A stretch of 64,000 bases of DNA from a virus (IMGVR_UViG_3300046008_000242:62001-126000), one strand, 5' to 3'. Shown: positions 25,098 to 33,381, counted from the stretch's first letter. Notes: generated by a model from the sequence alone, not told the origin. Translations and numbers: made by a program.

Positions 25098-25659
25098 AAA
25101 GTTTATTCCTGAAATTTTACAAGAGATTAATGATTCACCAAATGTATTGGAATCATTGAAAAGTTATGTTGACAATGAGACATTAAAATATACGTTTGCT
25201 TGGGCATTTATCCCAAAAGCCAAGTTTATGCTCCCTGACGGAATTCCACCATATAAACCAACATCAAATCCAATTGGAACAACTGCATCTAATTTTGCTC
25301 AAGAAGTTAGAAAATTCCAGATGTTCTTACGGACTGATATGAAACGAGTCCATCTTGAGAAATTGTTTATCCAATTGCTTGAAGACTTACATCCTTCTGA
25401 ATCTGAAGTGTTAATCTGTATTAAAGACCAGAACTTACGCAGATTGTATCCTAACATCACATTAGATTTAATTGTTGAAGCAGGATTCTTTACATATCCG
25501 CATATCCCAGAAGGATACAAAATTTACGTTCCTGAAGTAAAAGAAGAATCAGATTTTTTGGAATCAGAAGATTCTTCAGAGGAATCTCAACCCGTTTCAA
25601 AAGAAACAACTCCAACTACACCTAAGAAAGGTGGACGACCTAAAAAGGAAACAAAATGA
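25087..25659 (+). CDS. T4-like conserved protein (DUF6433-like)
   Basis: 190 residues. The middle part (FQMFLRTDMKRVHLEKLF, EDLHPSESEVLICIKDQNLR, LYPNITLDLI) fits a family common in T4-like phages and described as DUF6433; it has no known activity. The C-terminal 40 residues are low-complexity, rich in E, S and T, and end with an AT-hook-like KKGGRPKKE that could touch DNA. It is translationally coupled to its neighbours (ATGA overlap at 25656). Confidence 0.6.
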   Translation: MATKKFIPEILQEINDSPNVLESLKSYVDNETLKYTFAWAFIPKAKFMLPDGIPPYKPTSNPIGTTASNFAQEVRKFQMFLRTDMKRVHLEKLFIQLLEDLHPSESEVLICIKDQNLRRLYPNITLDLIVEAGFFTYPHIPEGYKIYVPEVKEESDFLESEDSSEESQPVSKETTPTTPKKGGRPKKETK

Positions 25660-25821
25660 GCGAATTTGAAAAATTTAAACAATCAGTAATGGAAGAATTT
25701 ACTGGTAAATTGACTGAAGCAAAAAAAAGAATCACCCGAAGAAAAAGGTGAATCTAAAGCCGAAGAAGAATCAGAAGATGAAAATAAAGAATCTAAAAAG
25801 TTAGAAAAAGATTCTGATTAA
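25656..25821 (+). pseudogene. Small acidic protein gene, frame broken at an A8 run
   Basis: Frame 0 gives MSEFEKFKQSVMEEFTGKLT, then EAKK and a basic, out-of-place RITRRKR before a stop. After the run of eight A (25721-25728) another frame reads ESPEEKGESKAEEESEDENK and ends KLEKDSD, an acidic tail that fits the start. One A too many explains it. This could be real slippage, programmed frameshifting, or an assembly error. Confidence 0.6.
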
Positions 25822-25827
25822 AATTTG

Positions 25828-25861
25828 AACCTCAATGTCATAAATTGGCATTGGGGTTTTT
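25828..25861 (+). terminator. Intrinsic terminator
   Basis: AACCTCAATG-T-C pairs with GGCATTGGGGTT, loop ATAAATT, then TTTCT. It ends the rnh-to-25821 gene run. Confidence 0.8.
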
Positions 25862-25877
25862 CTCTATTGAGGATACA

Positions 25878-26195
25878 ATGAAACCGACAAAAGTAGAAAA
25901 ACAAAAAGAACCTATCCTGATTGCATCATTTGCTACGTTATCAACTGGTGTGTCTATCCCAAGCATTTCAAACATCATATTTGCTTCTCCGTCAAAATCA
26001 AAGATTAGAGCATTACAGTCTATCGGTAGAGGATTACGATTAAAGGAAGGTAAATCTATATGTAAATTGTATGACATAGCAGATAATCTATCTTATAAGA
26101 GTTGGCGTAATCACACTTTAAATCATTTCGAAGAAAGAGTGAAGATTTACGCATCAGAGAAATTTGATTTTAAAATTCATAAAATAGATTTTTAA
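25878..26195 (+). pseudogene. uvsW: UvsW helicase C-terminal remnant
   Basis: 105 residues with a good ribosome site (TTGAGGATACA). LIASFATLSTGVSIPSISNI, then SKSKIRALQSIGRGLRLKEG match the last ~100 residues of T4 UvsW (helicase motifs V and VI, with QSIGRGLR as the arginine-finger motif), ending IYASEKFDF. T4 UvsW has 587 residues; the helicase core with the Walker boxes is missing. A fresh short N-terminus (MKPTKVEKQK) and a terminator lie directly upstream, so the 5' part is gone rather than interrupted. It may still be translated; activity as a helicase is excluded. Confidence 0.75.
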
Positions 26196-26220
26196 TCCTT
26201 TTAATTTTAATGAAATCAAG

Positions 26221-26233
26221 TATAATAGATTTC
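26221..26233 (+). promoter_or_regulatory. Promoter -10 for the 26248 gene
   Basis: TATAATAGATTTC matches the window's strong -10 consensus exactly, but the -35 position lacks TTTCGA. Confidence 0.5.
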
Positions 26234-26247
26234 AAATGAGGTGTGGT

Positions 26248-26481
26248 ATGATAGATTCATATCAGGTTAAATGTATTATCGGTTCTAAACTAAACAGAAT
26301 TGTTGATACGAAAGTTGAATATCACGAAACTGGATATTCAATTAAATTTATTGATGTATTGTTTGATTATAGTATAATAAATGAACTCAAGCATACACTT
26401 GATAGATTTATCTCAGAGGATTACTCCATTTTTGAATCAGATGGCGTAATTGTAATCAAAGTTGAATTTTATTTTAAATGA
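26248..26481 (+). CDS. Hypothetical protein
   Basis: 77 residues from MIDSYQVKC; GAGGTGTGGT places this start rather than an upstream GTG or ATG near the promoter. Unrecognised alpha/beta sequence. First gene after the promoter at 26221, 9 bp before DenV. Confidence 0.55.
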   Translation: MIDSYQVKCIIGSKLNRIVDTKVEYHETGYSIKFIDVLFDYSIINELKHTLDRFISEDYSIFESDGVIVIKVEFYFK

Positions 26482-26490
26482 GGAATGAAC

Positions 26491-26943
26491 ATGACCAGAA
26501 TTAATGTTATTGAACCAAAACAATTGACAGACCAACATCTAATGGCAGAATATAGAGAATTACCAATGGTTGGTAGCGCATTAAAACGTTCTATACGTTC
26601 CAAAAATGGTGTCCCAAAGATTCCAAGTAAATATACATTAAACACTGGTCATGTTACATTCTTCTACAATCTAGGTGCATATCTTGAAAGAAGATATAAA
26701 TCTCTAATTGATGAATTGAATAATAGAGGTTACAAGTTAGATGAAAACAGAATTGTTGATTTTGATGTGTTCAAGGATAATGGTATGTACAATGATTGGA
26801 ATCCAGATGAACCTGCTTTGCGTATAAACGTAGAAAGAATCAAACAGAAACTAGACATGAAGATTGATTGGTATAAACATTATGGTAAACCAATTCTAGA
26901 TAAACATGAAGTGTTGAATCCAACTGAATTATATAGAGGTTGA
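26491..26943 (+). CDS. denV: Pyrimidine-dimer DNA glycosylase, T4 endonuclease V (DenV)
   Basis: 150 residues (T4: 138). The second ATG is chosen: GAGGA lies 6-7 nt before it and it gives MTRIN, so Thr2 becomes the N-terminal nucleophile as in T4 DenV. DQHLMAEYRELP keeps H16, R22 and E23 at the T4 positions; NTGHVTFFYN and IDWYKHYGKP match the rest. The enzyme excises UV-induced cyclobutane dimers by glycosylase/AP-lyase action. A UV-exposed (surface-water) life is a natural inference. Confidence 0.95.
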   Translation: MTRINVIEPKQLTDQHLMAEYRELPMVGSALKRSIRSKNGVPKIPSKYTLNTGHVTFFYNLGAYLERRYKSLIDELNNRGYKLDENRIVDFDVFKDNGMYNDWNPDEPALRINVERIKQKLDMKIDWYKHYGKPILDKHEVLNPTELYRG

Positions 26944-26944
26944 T

Positions 26945-27178
26945 ATGAAAAAGGGTAGTTTGTTGTTCGCGTGCATTTATCTAATGAGAACGGTAAGGAA
27001 GATACCAAAAAATAGACCAATGGATTGGTTCTTTGACCAATATGAAAAACAAATCAAAGAAGTGTCTGAATTGTATTCGGTTTCTTCTGATGAATTACGC
27101 AACTTCTATATAAAATCATATAGAAGGGTTATTGATAAATCTATTGGCGATTATTATGAAAAATTTACACGTCTTTAA
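26945..27178 (+). CDS. Hypothetical protein
   Basis: 77 residues, helical and basic (LLFACIYLMRTVRKIPKNR at the start). The ATG follows denV's stop closely with AGAGGTTGAT upstream. Unrecognised. Confidence 0.55.
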   Translation: MKKGSLLFACIYLMRTVRKIPKNRPMDWFFDQYEKQIKEVSELYSVSSDELRNFYIKSYRRVIDKSIGDYYEKFTRL

Positions 27179-27407
27179 GATACAGTATATTCCGCCTACA
27201 TTAGATGGAGGTCATAGAATTAAGATTAAATCAGAACGGTTCAATCAATCTATTTTCATTCCATTTATTAATGGTTCGACTATGATTGAATCTGCAACAG
27301 AATGTCTTAATTCAAAAGGATATGACATCCAATTTTCTGGAGAAGGAAATGGCAATACAATGTATCTAATTAGTCAAGTGTTTAAATCATTAAAGGAATC
27401 AAAATGA
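27156..27407 (+). CDS. Hypothetical protein
   Basis: 83 residues from MKNLHVFKIQ; overlaps the previous gene by 23 bp. Unrecognised; beta-rich first half, DGGHRIKIKSERFNQSI. Overlaps the next gene by 4 bp. Confidence 0.5.
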   Translation: MKNLHVFKIQYIPPTLDGGHRIKIKSERFNQSIFIPFINGSTMIESATECLNSKGYDIQFSGEGNGNTMYLISQVFKSLKESK

Positions 27408-27826
27408 ATCTATTAGAATTTTCAATGGACATCCAACGTTTATATTACGAAAATGTCGAATTGAAAAAAGAGAACCAAAGATTACTTGGGATTGAAAAAG
27501 AATACAATGAATTATTGAGAACATCTAATGAACATAATCAGAAGATGTTCTCTAATGTTTTAAAACTATGTTTGAATGGAATTGATTCGTTTAAACAAGA
27601 AGAATGGCAACCAGATTGGTCTAAAATCAAATATGATTATTTGGCGATGGATAACAATGGTGAATGGAATTCATTCGAAACAAATAAAATTCATTTTAGT
27701 GATAGATTATTAACTTGGATGTTTGATGTGGGTTGTCATAAGGAATATAAACAAGAATTACACATTGATTATAAACATCCAGCTCCTTCTAAGTCATTTT
27801 ACACAAGACCTGGTATATCAAAATGA
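27404..27826 (+). CDS. Hypothetical coiled-coil protein
   Basis: 140 residues; ATG overlaps the previous stop. Residues 15-45 (ENVELKKENQRLLGIEKEYN) form a short coiled coil. The rest has W-rich patches (EEWQPDWSKIKYDY, NNGEWNSF) as in small phage proteins of unknown role. Confidence 0.55.
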   Translation: MNLLEFSMDIQRLYYENVELKKENQRLLGIEKEYNELLRTSNEHNQKMFSNVLKLCLNGIDSFKQEEWQPDWSKIKYDYLAMDNNGEWNSFETNKIHFSDRLLTWMFDVGCHKEYKQELHIDYKHPAPSKSFYTRPGISK

Positions 27827-28167
27827 TTGAATTAGAATCTAAAATTGTATTCGACCATGAAACATTCTTAATACATACGGCATTAGATGTTGGTTCTATC
27901 TTCGGTGTAAATTTACAAGGAAGAACTCACGAAGATGGAACATACAATGCGACTGATTTTAGAAACAAATATCTTGTACCATTATTGATGCAACAAATTT
28001 ACATTATCGTGGATTTTGATTCATGTAATGGAGCAGCATCGAATTGGTTAGAAGAATGTTTTGGAGGATTAGTTAGAATGGGATTTGATAAGGAATATCT
28101 ATTGAACCATTTGAAATTTGTGGATGAATCGATTGAACTCGAATGTTTTGAATATATTGAAGGTTGA
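27823..28167 (+). CDS. STAS-like DUF4325 protein
   Basis: 114 residues. GVNLQGRTHEDGTYNATDFR, then IIVDFDSCNGAASNWLEECF and GGLVRMGF reproduce the DUF4325 pattern (GR..DG...A..FR...L.P......I.DF.......S.F..E.FGGL.R), a STAS-like fold usually found next to ATPases of the GHKL type or in phages. Function unknown. It is translationally coupled to the coiled-coil gene before it. Confidence 0.75.
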   Translation: MIELESKIVFDHETFLIHTALDVGSIFGVNLQGRTHEDGTYNATDFRNKYLVPLLMQQIYIIVDFDSCNGAASNWLEECFGGLVRMGFDKEYLLNHLKFVDESIELECFEYIEG

Positions 28168-28197
28168 AACTTACCAAATTAGAGAGATGTTTAAGAA

Positions 28198-28617
28198 ATG
28201 ATGAAGGATAAATTTAAAATGTATTTCATGGAGGTCGCCGAGTTGACTTCCAAATTATCGCATGCCAATAAATTGAAGGTTGGATCTGTTGCTGTTAAAG
28301 ACGGAAGAATCATTGGTTGTGGATATAATGGCAATAACATTGAATTAGATCTAGATGAATGTGAAGATGTAATTGATGGTGAACTAATCACAAAATCAAC
28401 TGTATTACATTCTGAAGAAAATCTAATTGCGTATCTAGCCAGAAACAATGAATCCTCTAAGGATGCCATATTATTCTGTAACGTATTGCCGTGCATCAAA
28501 TGTGCTAGATTGATTGTTGCGTCAGGATTCAAAGCTGTGTATTACAGAAACATGTATAGAGATAATTCTAGTATTGAATTCTTCAATAAATGTGGCATCC
28601 ATATCGAACGATTATAA
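28198..28617 (+). CDS. cd: Deoxycytidylate (dCMP) deaminase
   Basis: 139 residues. Zinc site HSEEN (H71, E73 as proton shuttle) and PCIKCA (C99, C102), with GSVAVKDGRIIGCGYNG upstream. T4 Cd is 193 residues; this is a compact form. It converts dCMP to dUMP, feeding ThyX (53648) and so dTTP supply. The start is ATGATG at 28198; no stronger ribosome site than AAGAA is present. Confidence 0.9.
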   Translation: MMKDKFKMYFMEVAELTSKLSHANKLKVGSVAVKDGRIIGCGYNGNNIELDLDECEDVIDGELITKSTVLHSEENLIAYLARNNESSKDAILFCNVLPCIKCARLIVASGFKAVYYRNMYRDNSSIEFFNKCGIHIERL

Positions 28618-28650
28618 GTAAGAACAACTAAACAAATTGGAAAATGATAA

Positions 28651-28839
28651 ATGAGTAATAAATGGCATGGTGGTAAAGGTTCAACCACAAGACCAACTGA
28701 TGTTGACAAATATAATGAAAATTGGGATAGAATCTTTGGAGACAAGAAGAAGGATTCAGTTAAACCAAAGAAACAAAAGTTGAATGAAGTCGAATTTGAC
28801 GATGATGCTCTTCATATGTTAAACGATTCAGAATATTAA
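28651..28839 (+). CDS. Conserved small phage protein (MSNKWHGGKGS type)
   Basis: 62 residues. The N-terminus MSNKWHGGKGSTTRPTDVDK is typical of a short protein found in many T4- and T5-like phages; its function is unknown. Basic middle, acidic end. GGAAAATGATAA upstream. Ended by the terminator at 28845. Confidence 0.7.
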   Translation: MSNKWHGGKGSTTRPTDVDKYNENWDRIFGDKKKDSVKPKKQKLNEVEFDDDALHMLNDSEY

Positions 28840-28844
28840 AGGAA

Positions 28845-28880
28845 ACCGAAATAGATGAGAAATTCTATTTCGGTTTTATT
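28845..28880 (+). terminator. Intrinsic terminator
   Basis: ACCGAAATAGA pairs with TCTATTTCGGT, loop TGAGAAAT, followed by TTTATT. An ATG at 28855 lies inside the stem, so it is not the PseT start. Confidence 0.85.
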
Positions 28881-28905
28881 ATTTTTACCATATAATGAGA
28901 ATAAA

Positions 28906-29805
28906 ATGAAAGCAATTTATACAATCGGTGTAAGTTCTTCTGGTAAATCATATTGGTCTAATGAATTTGTCAAGAATAATCCAAATTACCTGATTATCGA
29001 ACGAGATAAAATCAGAGCAGATATTCTTAGATCGTTATGTACATACAGAGAAGGGTTCCTATGGAAGGTCTGGGATTTTAAAGATGAACATAAGGTCAAT
29101 GAAATTGTACAACAGATGATTGATTTTGGAGTAAAGAATAATAAAGACATTATCTTCTCTAATACAAATTTGAATAAGAAGTATCTACTCAAATCAATTC
29201 AACAGATGACTGAGTTAGGGTATAAAACTGAAATGAGATACTTTCCTGTTGATTTTGAATTGGCAATCGAACGCGATAAGAAACGAACTGAGACTGTTGG
29301 TATTGATGTAATCGAGAAACAATGGTTACAATGGCTTGAATTACCAAGAGAATGTATTGGTATCCCAAAATACATTAAAGACGATACAAAACCGAAAGCC
29401 GTTGTTTGTGATATTGATGGTACAGTTGCCAGACATGTTAATAGAAATCCGTATGATTATTTTAAAGCTGGAACGGATGAACCTATTACGGAAGTGGTGA
29501 ACATTGTTAAAATGTATAAAGAAAACGGATACCAGATTATCTTCTTATCTGGTAGAGATTCTGTATGCAGAGAAATAACGAATGATTGGTTGGGAAAACA
29601 TTTTGGATCGGACTTCTTATTGTATATGAGAACCCAAGGTGACAGACGAAAGGATAGAATTGTCAAACAAGAATTATTTTTCAATCATGTTGCTGAAAAT
29701 TGGGATGTTGAAGTTGTAATTGACGACAGGAAACAAGTCGTTAGATTATGGACAGACATAGACGTAAAGTTGTTGAATGTTGGTAATTATTATGAGACAT
29801 TTTAG
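28906..29805 (+). CDS. pseT: Polynucleotide 5'-kinase / 3'-phosphatase, PseT-like
   Basis: 299 residues (T4: 301). P-loop GVSSSGKS at residues 8-15 with kinase domain to ~160, then a HAD-type phosphatase with DIDGTVARH (D169, D171), SGRD and IDDR motifs. It heals 3'-phosphate/5'-OH ends of cut tRNA or nicked DNA. The start at 28906 skips 17 in-frame codons inside the terminator. A ligase-fold protein (46669) could seal the ends it makes; no clear T4 Rnl1 is in the window. Confidence 0.92.
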   Translation: MKAIYTIGVSSSGKSYWSNEFVKNNPNYLIIERDKIRADILRSLCTYREGFLWKVWDFKDEHKVNEIVQQMIDFGVKNNKDIIFSNTNLNKKYLLKSIQQMTELGYKTEMRYFPVDFELAIERDKKRTETVGIDVIEKQWLQWLELPRECIGIPKYIKDDTKPKAVVCDIDGTVARHVNRNPYDYFKAGTDEPITEVVNIVKMYKENGYQIIFLSGRDSVCREITNDWLGKHFGSDFLLYMRTQGDRRKDRIVKQELFFNHVAENWDVEVVIDDRKQVVRLWTDIDVKLLNVGNYYETF

Positions 29806-29974
29806 TGAAAGATTCATAGACACAGAATCATTGGTTGGTTCAATTATATCAATAATCGGTATTATCTTATTTTTAACTGTTGGTGATTTTTATATATTAT
29901 CAATAGGGATAATACTGTTGTTATTTTCAATTATAACACTTTCTTATGAAATTTGTACATTTAAAGGAGATTAG
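29792..29974 (+). CDS. Small two-helix membrane protein
   Basis: 60 residues from MRHFSERF with two hydrophobic segments (VGSIISIIGIILFLTVG and YILSIGIILLLFSIITLSY). It overlaps the end of pseT. Function unknown. Confidence 0.55.
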   Translation: MRHFSERFIDTESLVGSIISIIGIILFLTVGDFYILSIGIILLLFSIITLSYEICTFKGD

Positions 29975-29975
29975 G

Positions 29976-30794
29976 TTGATTGTAAATTATTGTTCAGATC
30001 TTCATCTTGAGAGAAATGTTGGAATATCTATTAAGAATAGAAACAAAGCTGATTTATTGATTCTTGCTGGTGATATTGTACCAATTAAATTATTGATTCA
30101 ATCCTCCAATAATTTAAAGAAATATGATGAATGGGATAATATAACAGAATTCTTTGACACAGCATCCACTCAATATAAAGATGTTATATATGTATGCGGT
30201 AATCATGAATTCTATGATTCTGATATTGATGATGTAAAAGCATTGAAGAAATCATTAAAACAGTATAACAATATACATGTATTAGAACAAGAATCAATAC
30301 GTATTGACGGTCATTTATTTGTTGGTGGAACATGTTGGACAAAGATAAAAGATCCAACTTTGGAAGCGGAAGCATTACATAAATTCTCAGATTACATTTA
30401 TATCTCTGATGGTAAGATAACCGAGTATTATACCAATAAACGCAAACAATTATTACCTTCGACCACTTCTAAAATGTGTGACGATTTTATCAAATATGTA
30501 AATCAAACATTAGAGGAAAACGACAACAATAATTTAATAGTGATAACGCATCATTGTCCAACTCAACTTGGAATCCCAAACATTTTCAAAGGTAATTTCT
30601 GGAACGGATTATTTTGTAATGAATTTGATGACTATATATATGATACCAATAGAATTTCTCATTGGATATATGGACACACTCATGATTATCCAAAAGATTT
30701 TTATATTGGTTCCACTAATATATTATCTAACACACACGGGTACCCTAATGAGGGATTTCCTTTGACATTTGAAATGAAAACATTTACATTATGA
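29976..30794 (+). CDS. Calcineurin-like metallophosphoesterase
   Basis: 272 residues from a TTG with AAAGGAG 6 nt upstream; an ATG at 29946 in frame lacks a ribosome site. Metal-binding motifs appear in order: SDLHLE, LAGDIV, CGNHEFYD, THHCPTQ, and YGHTHD (D-x-H, GD, GNHE, H, GHTH). This is the complete set of the superfamily. It may act as a nuclease or phosphatase on nucleotides or proteins; the substrate is unknown. It sits between two short membrane protein genes. Confidence 0.85.
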   Translation: MIVNYCSDLHLERNVGISIKNRNKADLLILAGDIVPIKLLIQSSNNLKKYDEWDNITEFFDTASTQYKDVIYVCGNHEFYDSDIDDVKALKKSLKQYNNIHVLEQESIRIDGHLFVGGTCWTKIKDPTLEAEALHKFSDYIYISDGKITEYYTNKRKQLLPSTTSKMCDDFIKYVNQTLEENDNNNLIVITHHCPTQLGIPNIFKGNFWNGLFCNEFDDYIYDTNRISHWIYGHTHDYPKDFYIGSTNILSNTHGYPNEGFPLTFEMKTFTL

Positions 30795-30937
30795 TGGGAT
30801 TATTTTACGCTGGGTTGATGTTAACATTATTGGTATTATTTTATTTCTTTATCCTTTGTGTATTGTTGTTTATAATATACGTATTGGTATATTGGTTATT
30901 GTTTATGCCATTGACGTTTCTAATTGAATTATTTTGA
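30791..30937 (+). CDS. Small hydrophobic membrane protein
   Basis: 48 residues, almost wholly hydrophobic (LMLTLLVLFYFFILCVLLFI, then YVLVYWLLFMPLTFLIELF): two helices. The ATG overlaps the phosphoesterase stop. Function unknown; holin-like size and shape, but no other lysis gene is nearby. Confidence 0.45.
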   Translation: MMGLFYAGLMLTLLVLFYFFILCVLLFIIYVLVYWLLFMPLTFLIELF

Positions 30938-30951
30938 CATAGGATTTTGGT

Positions 30952-31146
30952 GTGGGATCTTTTCATTACCATAAAGTTAAATCAATCATTTCAGAAGCCA
31001 TAATCATGGATGGATTTGGTAAATTAATGAATTATGATGGACCGTTCAGAGATGTGGATAACAAAGTTGTATATTACGATCCCAAAAAGGGGTCTTTCTT
31101 GGATGCTGTAAAATTACATAAAAACTTAAATAGGAATATATTATGA
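30952..31146 (+). CDS. Hypothetical protein (GTG start)
   Basis: 64 residues. The start GTG has AGGA 7 nt upstream. The sequence GSFHYHKVKSIISEAIIMDG is unrecognised. Its stop overlaps the MazG-like start (TTATGA). Confidence 0.5.
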   Translation: MGSFHYHKVKSIISEAIIMDGFGKLMNYDGPFRDVDNKVVYYDPKKGSFLDAVKLHKNLNRNIL

Positions 31147-31493
31147 CATTATCAAAAGACGTGTTGGAATTCATGAATGCTTGCGACCAAGAAGTTTCTC
31201 ATGTGAACTCAGAACTCTATCTAAATCTAATCAAAGAAGAATATGAAGAATTACTCGAAGGTGTCAGAAACAACGATCGAGTTGAAATTTTGGATGCTCT
31301 AGAAGATCTTAAATGGGTAATCGCCGCGTACTCTCTATGTATGGGATTTGATTCGGAAGGTGCTTGGAATGAAGTGAAACGTTCAAACATGTCTAAGTTG
31401 GATCCAATTACTGGTAAGGCAATCAAACGAGCAGATGGTAAGATTTTGAAACCAGAAACATTCAGTCAACCAGATTTAACTCCATTTGTATAG
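31143..31493 (+). CDS. MazG-like NTP pyrophosphohydrolase
   Basis: 116 residues. EEYEELLEGVRNNDRVEILD and ALEDLKWV give the ExxE...ExxD metal motif of all-alpha NTP-PPases; NMSK and RADGKILKPETF near the end are typical of the phage subgroup. Such enzymes hydrolyse (d)NTPs, possibly clearing dUTP or altering alarmone pools. Operon with flanking small genes. Confidence 0.8.
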   Translation: MTLSKDVLEFMNACDQEVSHVNSELYLNLIKEEYEELLEGVRNNDRVEILDALEDLKWVIAAYSLCMGFDSEGAWNEVKRSNMSKLDPITGKAIKRADGKILKPETFSQPDLTPFV

Positions 31494-31502
31494 AGATACA
31501 CC

Positions 31503-31676
31503 ATGGAACAAGAAATTGATTACAAAGAATTGTATCTGAATAGAATCAGAAAAGACATTGGTGAATTGATTGAATTCCTTACCAGTAAATCCGTCGAAGA
31601 AGAACATCTAAGACAAGCGTTCCTAGATGAAGTCAGACGAACTGGAACAGCAGATAAATTAAAAGAATTATTGTAA
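31503..31676 (+). CDS. Hypothetical small helical protein
   Basis: 57 residues, highly charged and helical (MEQEIDYKELYLNRIRKDIG). No clear ribosome site (AGAGATACACC). Ended by the terminator at 31690. Function unknown. Confidence 0.45.
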   Translation: MEQEIDYKELYLNRIRKDIGELIEFLTSKSVEEEHLRQAFLDEVRRTGTADKLKELL

Positions 31677-31689
31677 CAATACATTATAG

Positions 31690-31726
31690 ACCATCATATG
31701 TGTTTAACATATGATGGTTTTTATTT
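31690..31726 (+). terminator. Intrinsic terminator
   Basis: ACCATCATATGT pairs with ACATATGATGGT, loop GTTTA, followed by TTTTATTT. Confidence 0.9.
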
Positions 31727-31741
31727 TTAAGGATAAAATAG

Positions 31742-31909
31742 ATGCCAACTCCGTACATTAAGAAAGTAGCCGATATATATAACAAACCCATAGAAGATGT
31801 CGAGAGATTATGGGATAAAGCCAAAGAATCCGTTGGTGATGAAAACAAAGAAGATTATGCTTTAATTACTCACATATTCCATAAAATTGTCAAATCTCAT
31901 TATGCATAA
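31742..31909 (+). CDS. Conserved small T4-like protein
   Basis: 55 residues: MPTPYIKKVADIYNKPIEDV, ERLWDKAKES, then EDYALITHIFHKIV. This pattern (short protein with 'EkLWDKAK' and 'Y..it.IFkkMv') recurs in T4-like phages without known function. AAGGATAAAATAG upstream. It overlaps the methyltransferase start. Confidence 0.6.
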   Translation: MPTPYIKKVADIYNKPIEDVERLWDKAKESVGDENKEDYALITHIFHKIVKSHYA

Positions 31910-32954
31910 ATTCAATTATAATTGGAAGTTATCTGAAACTGAATTTACAAAAGATAAGTTCAAGGTATTCTCTTGTTTCGCTTGTTGTGGTGGTTCTACG
32001 ATGGGTTATAAACTTGTTGGTGGGAATGTTCTTGGTTGTGTAGAAATAGATCCAAGAATGAACAAAGTTTATAATGATAATCATCATCCAAAGTATAGTT
32101 TCCTAGAAGACATTAGGGAATTCGTCAAAAGAGATGATTTACCAGAAGAATTATACAATTTAGATATCCTTGATGGTAGTCCACCCTGTTCTAGCTTCAG
32201 TATGAATGGTAATAGAGATAAGGATTGGGGTAAGGAGAAGATGTTCTCCGAGGGTCAAGCCAAACAAGTGTTGGATACATTATTCTTTGATTTTATTGAA
32301 CTTGCTAAGAAATTACAACCAAAAATTGTTATCGCAGAAAATGTGAAAGGATTGATTCTTGGTAAGGCATTAAAATATGTTGACAGGATCTATAAAGAAT
32401 TTGATGAAGCAGGATATTATTGTCAACATTTTCTATTGGATGGTTCCAAAATGGGATTACCACAACGGAGAGAACGTGTATTCTTTGTCTGTCTAAGGAA
32501 GGATCTAGGTGAACCGTTCTTGGAATATAAAGGGTTAGAATTAAAACCAAGATTGATAATGGAATTTGATGAACCAATTATACCATTTAAAGATATATCA
32601 GAAGATGAAGTATATCCTGACAAAGAATTAGAACCATCAATAAGAAAATTATACCCATTGGTTAAACCAGGAGATGGATTTGATAAGGCTGAATTATCCA
32701 ATGGTAATTTCTTTTCGTATAAGAAATTACATCCAGATAGACCATGTAATACATTAACAACTGGTAAATCTTGTTTTCATCATGTCATCCCAAGAAGAAT
32801 GACAGATAAAGAATTTATATTGGCAAGCTCATTTCCATTGGATTTCAAATTTGGTGATGTTAAACCAGATTATGCTTGTGGTATGTCTGTACCACCAATT
32901 ATGATGGCAAACGTTGCGTCTAATGTATATGAACAATGGTTGAAACACCTTTAA
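31902..32954 (+). CDS. DNA (cytosine-5) methyltransferase
   Basis: 350 residues from MHKFNYNW (an upstream TTG lies inside the previous gene). The C5-MTase motifs are in order: FSCFACCGGSTMG (motif I), GSPPCSSFS with nucleophile Cys96 (IV), ENVKGL (VI, ~146), QRRERVFF (VIII, ~188), and a late motif X region. It would methylate cytosines in phage DNA, giving protection from restriction or marking. No partner restriction enzyme is seen nearby. The recognition sequence cannot be told. Confidence 0.92.
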   Translation: MHKFNYNWKLSETEFTKDKFKVFSCFACCGGSTMGYKLVGGNVLGCVEIDPRMNKVYNDNHHPKYSFLEDIREFVKRDDLPEELYNLDILDGSPPCSSFSMNGNRDKDWGKEKMFSEGQAKQVLDTLFFDFIELAKKLQPKIVIAENVKGLILGKALKYVDRIYKEFDEAGYYCQHFLLDGSKMGLPQRRERVFFVCLRKDLGEPFLEYKGLELKPRLIMEFDEPIIPFKDISEDEVYPDKELEPSIRKLYPLVKPGDGFDKAELSNGNFFSYKKLHPDRPCNTLTTGKSCFHHVIPRRMTDKEFILASSFPLDFKFGDVKPDYACGMSVPPIMMANVASNVYEQWLKHL

Positions 32955-32962
32955 CATAGAAT

Positions 32963-33000
32963 ATCCCATCAGATGTAAAAGTCTGATGGGATTTTTATTG
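32963..33000 (+). terminator. Intrinsic terminator
   Basis: ATCCCATCAGA pairs with TCTGATGGGAT, then TTTTATTG. Confidence 0.9.
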
Positions 33001-33016
33001 GGTAAAGGATATACAA

Positions 33017-33352
33017 TTATTGTTTCATCCAATTACTGGTTGCCATCAATAGACCATTTGTCCATGTAAATGTCTGACGATACGTATTTCCATTCAAATC
33101 TACATACGTGTCAGTAATTAAATTACCTGATGCATCATAACCGAGTGTATGATTAGATACAGCATTTGGATTAATCGCTAAACCATCAGAAGCGATGAAA
33201 GTTGGAGTAGTGCTAACCCCACCTGGAGTGATACCATCCGATAAGCATAATCCACCATTCGCTGGATTATAAAACAAATCTCCTTTAACACCGATAAAAG
33301 TGGTTGGATCCGTACCGCCAAGTTTATCGGCAAATAATTTATATGTTGTCAT
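33017..33352 (-). CDS. Small virion/tail-type protein, paralogue 1
   Basis: 111 residues. The N-terminal part has GDLFYNPANGGLCLSDGITP as in tail-fibre-associated proteins. The C-terminal 45 residues (YDASGNLITDTYVDLNGNTY, RQTFTWTNG, WMKQ) are nearly the same as in the neighbour at 33382. The family is seen in phage structural proteins. It lies on the minus strand, converging with the methyltransferase, isolated from the other late genes. Confidence 0.6.
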   Translation of the reverse strand: MTTYKLFADKLGGTDPTTFIGVKGDLFYNPANGGLCLSDGITPGGVSTTPTFIASDGLAINPNAVSNHTLGYDASGNLITDTYVDLNGNTYRQTFTWTNGLLMATSNWMKQ

Positions 33353-33381
33353 TTTGTTTCCTTATGTTATCTGTATAAAAT

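Noticed and set aside
30791-30937. Assignment of the small membrane protein as a holin
   Set aside because: Size and helices fit, but many small membrane proteins occur here and no endolysin or spanin is nearby.
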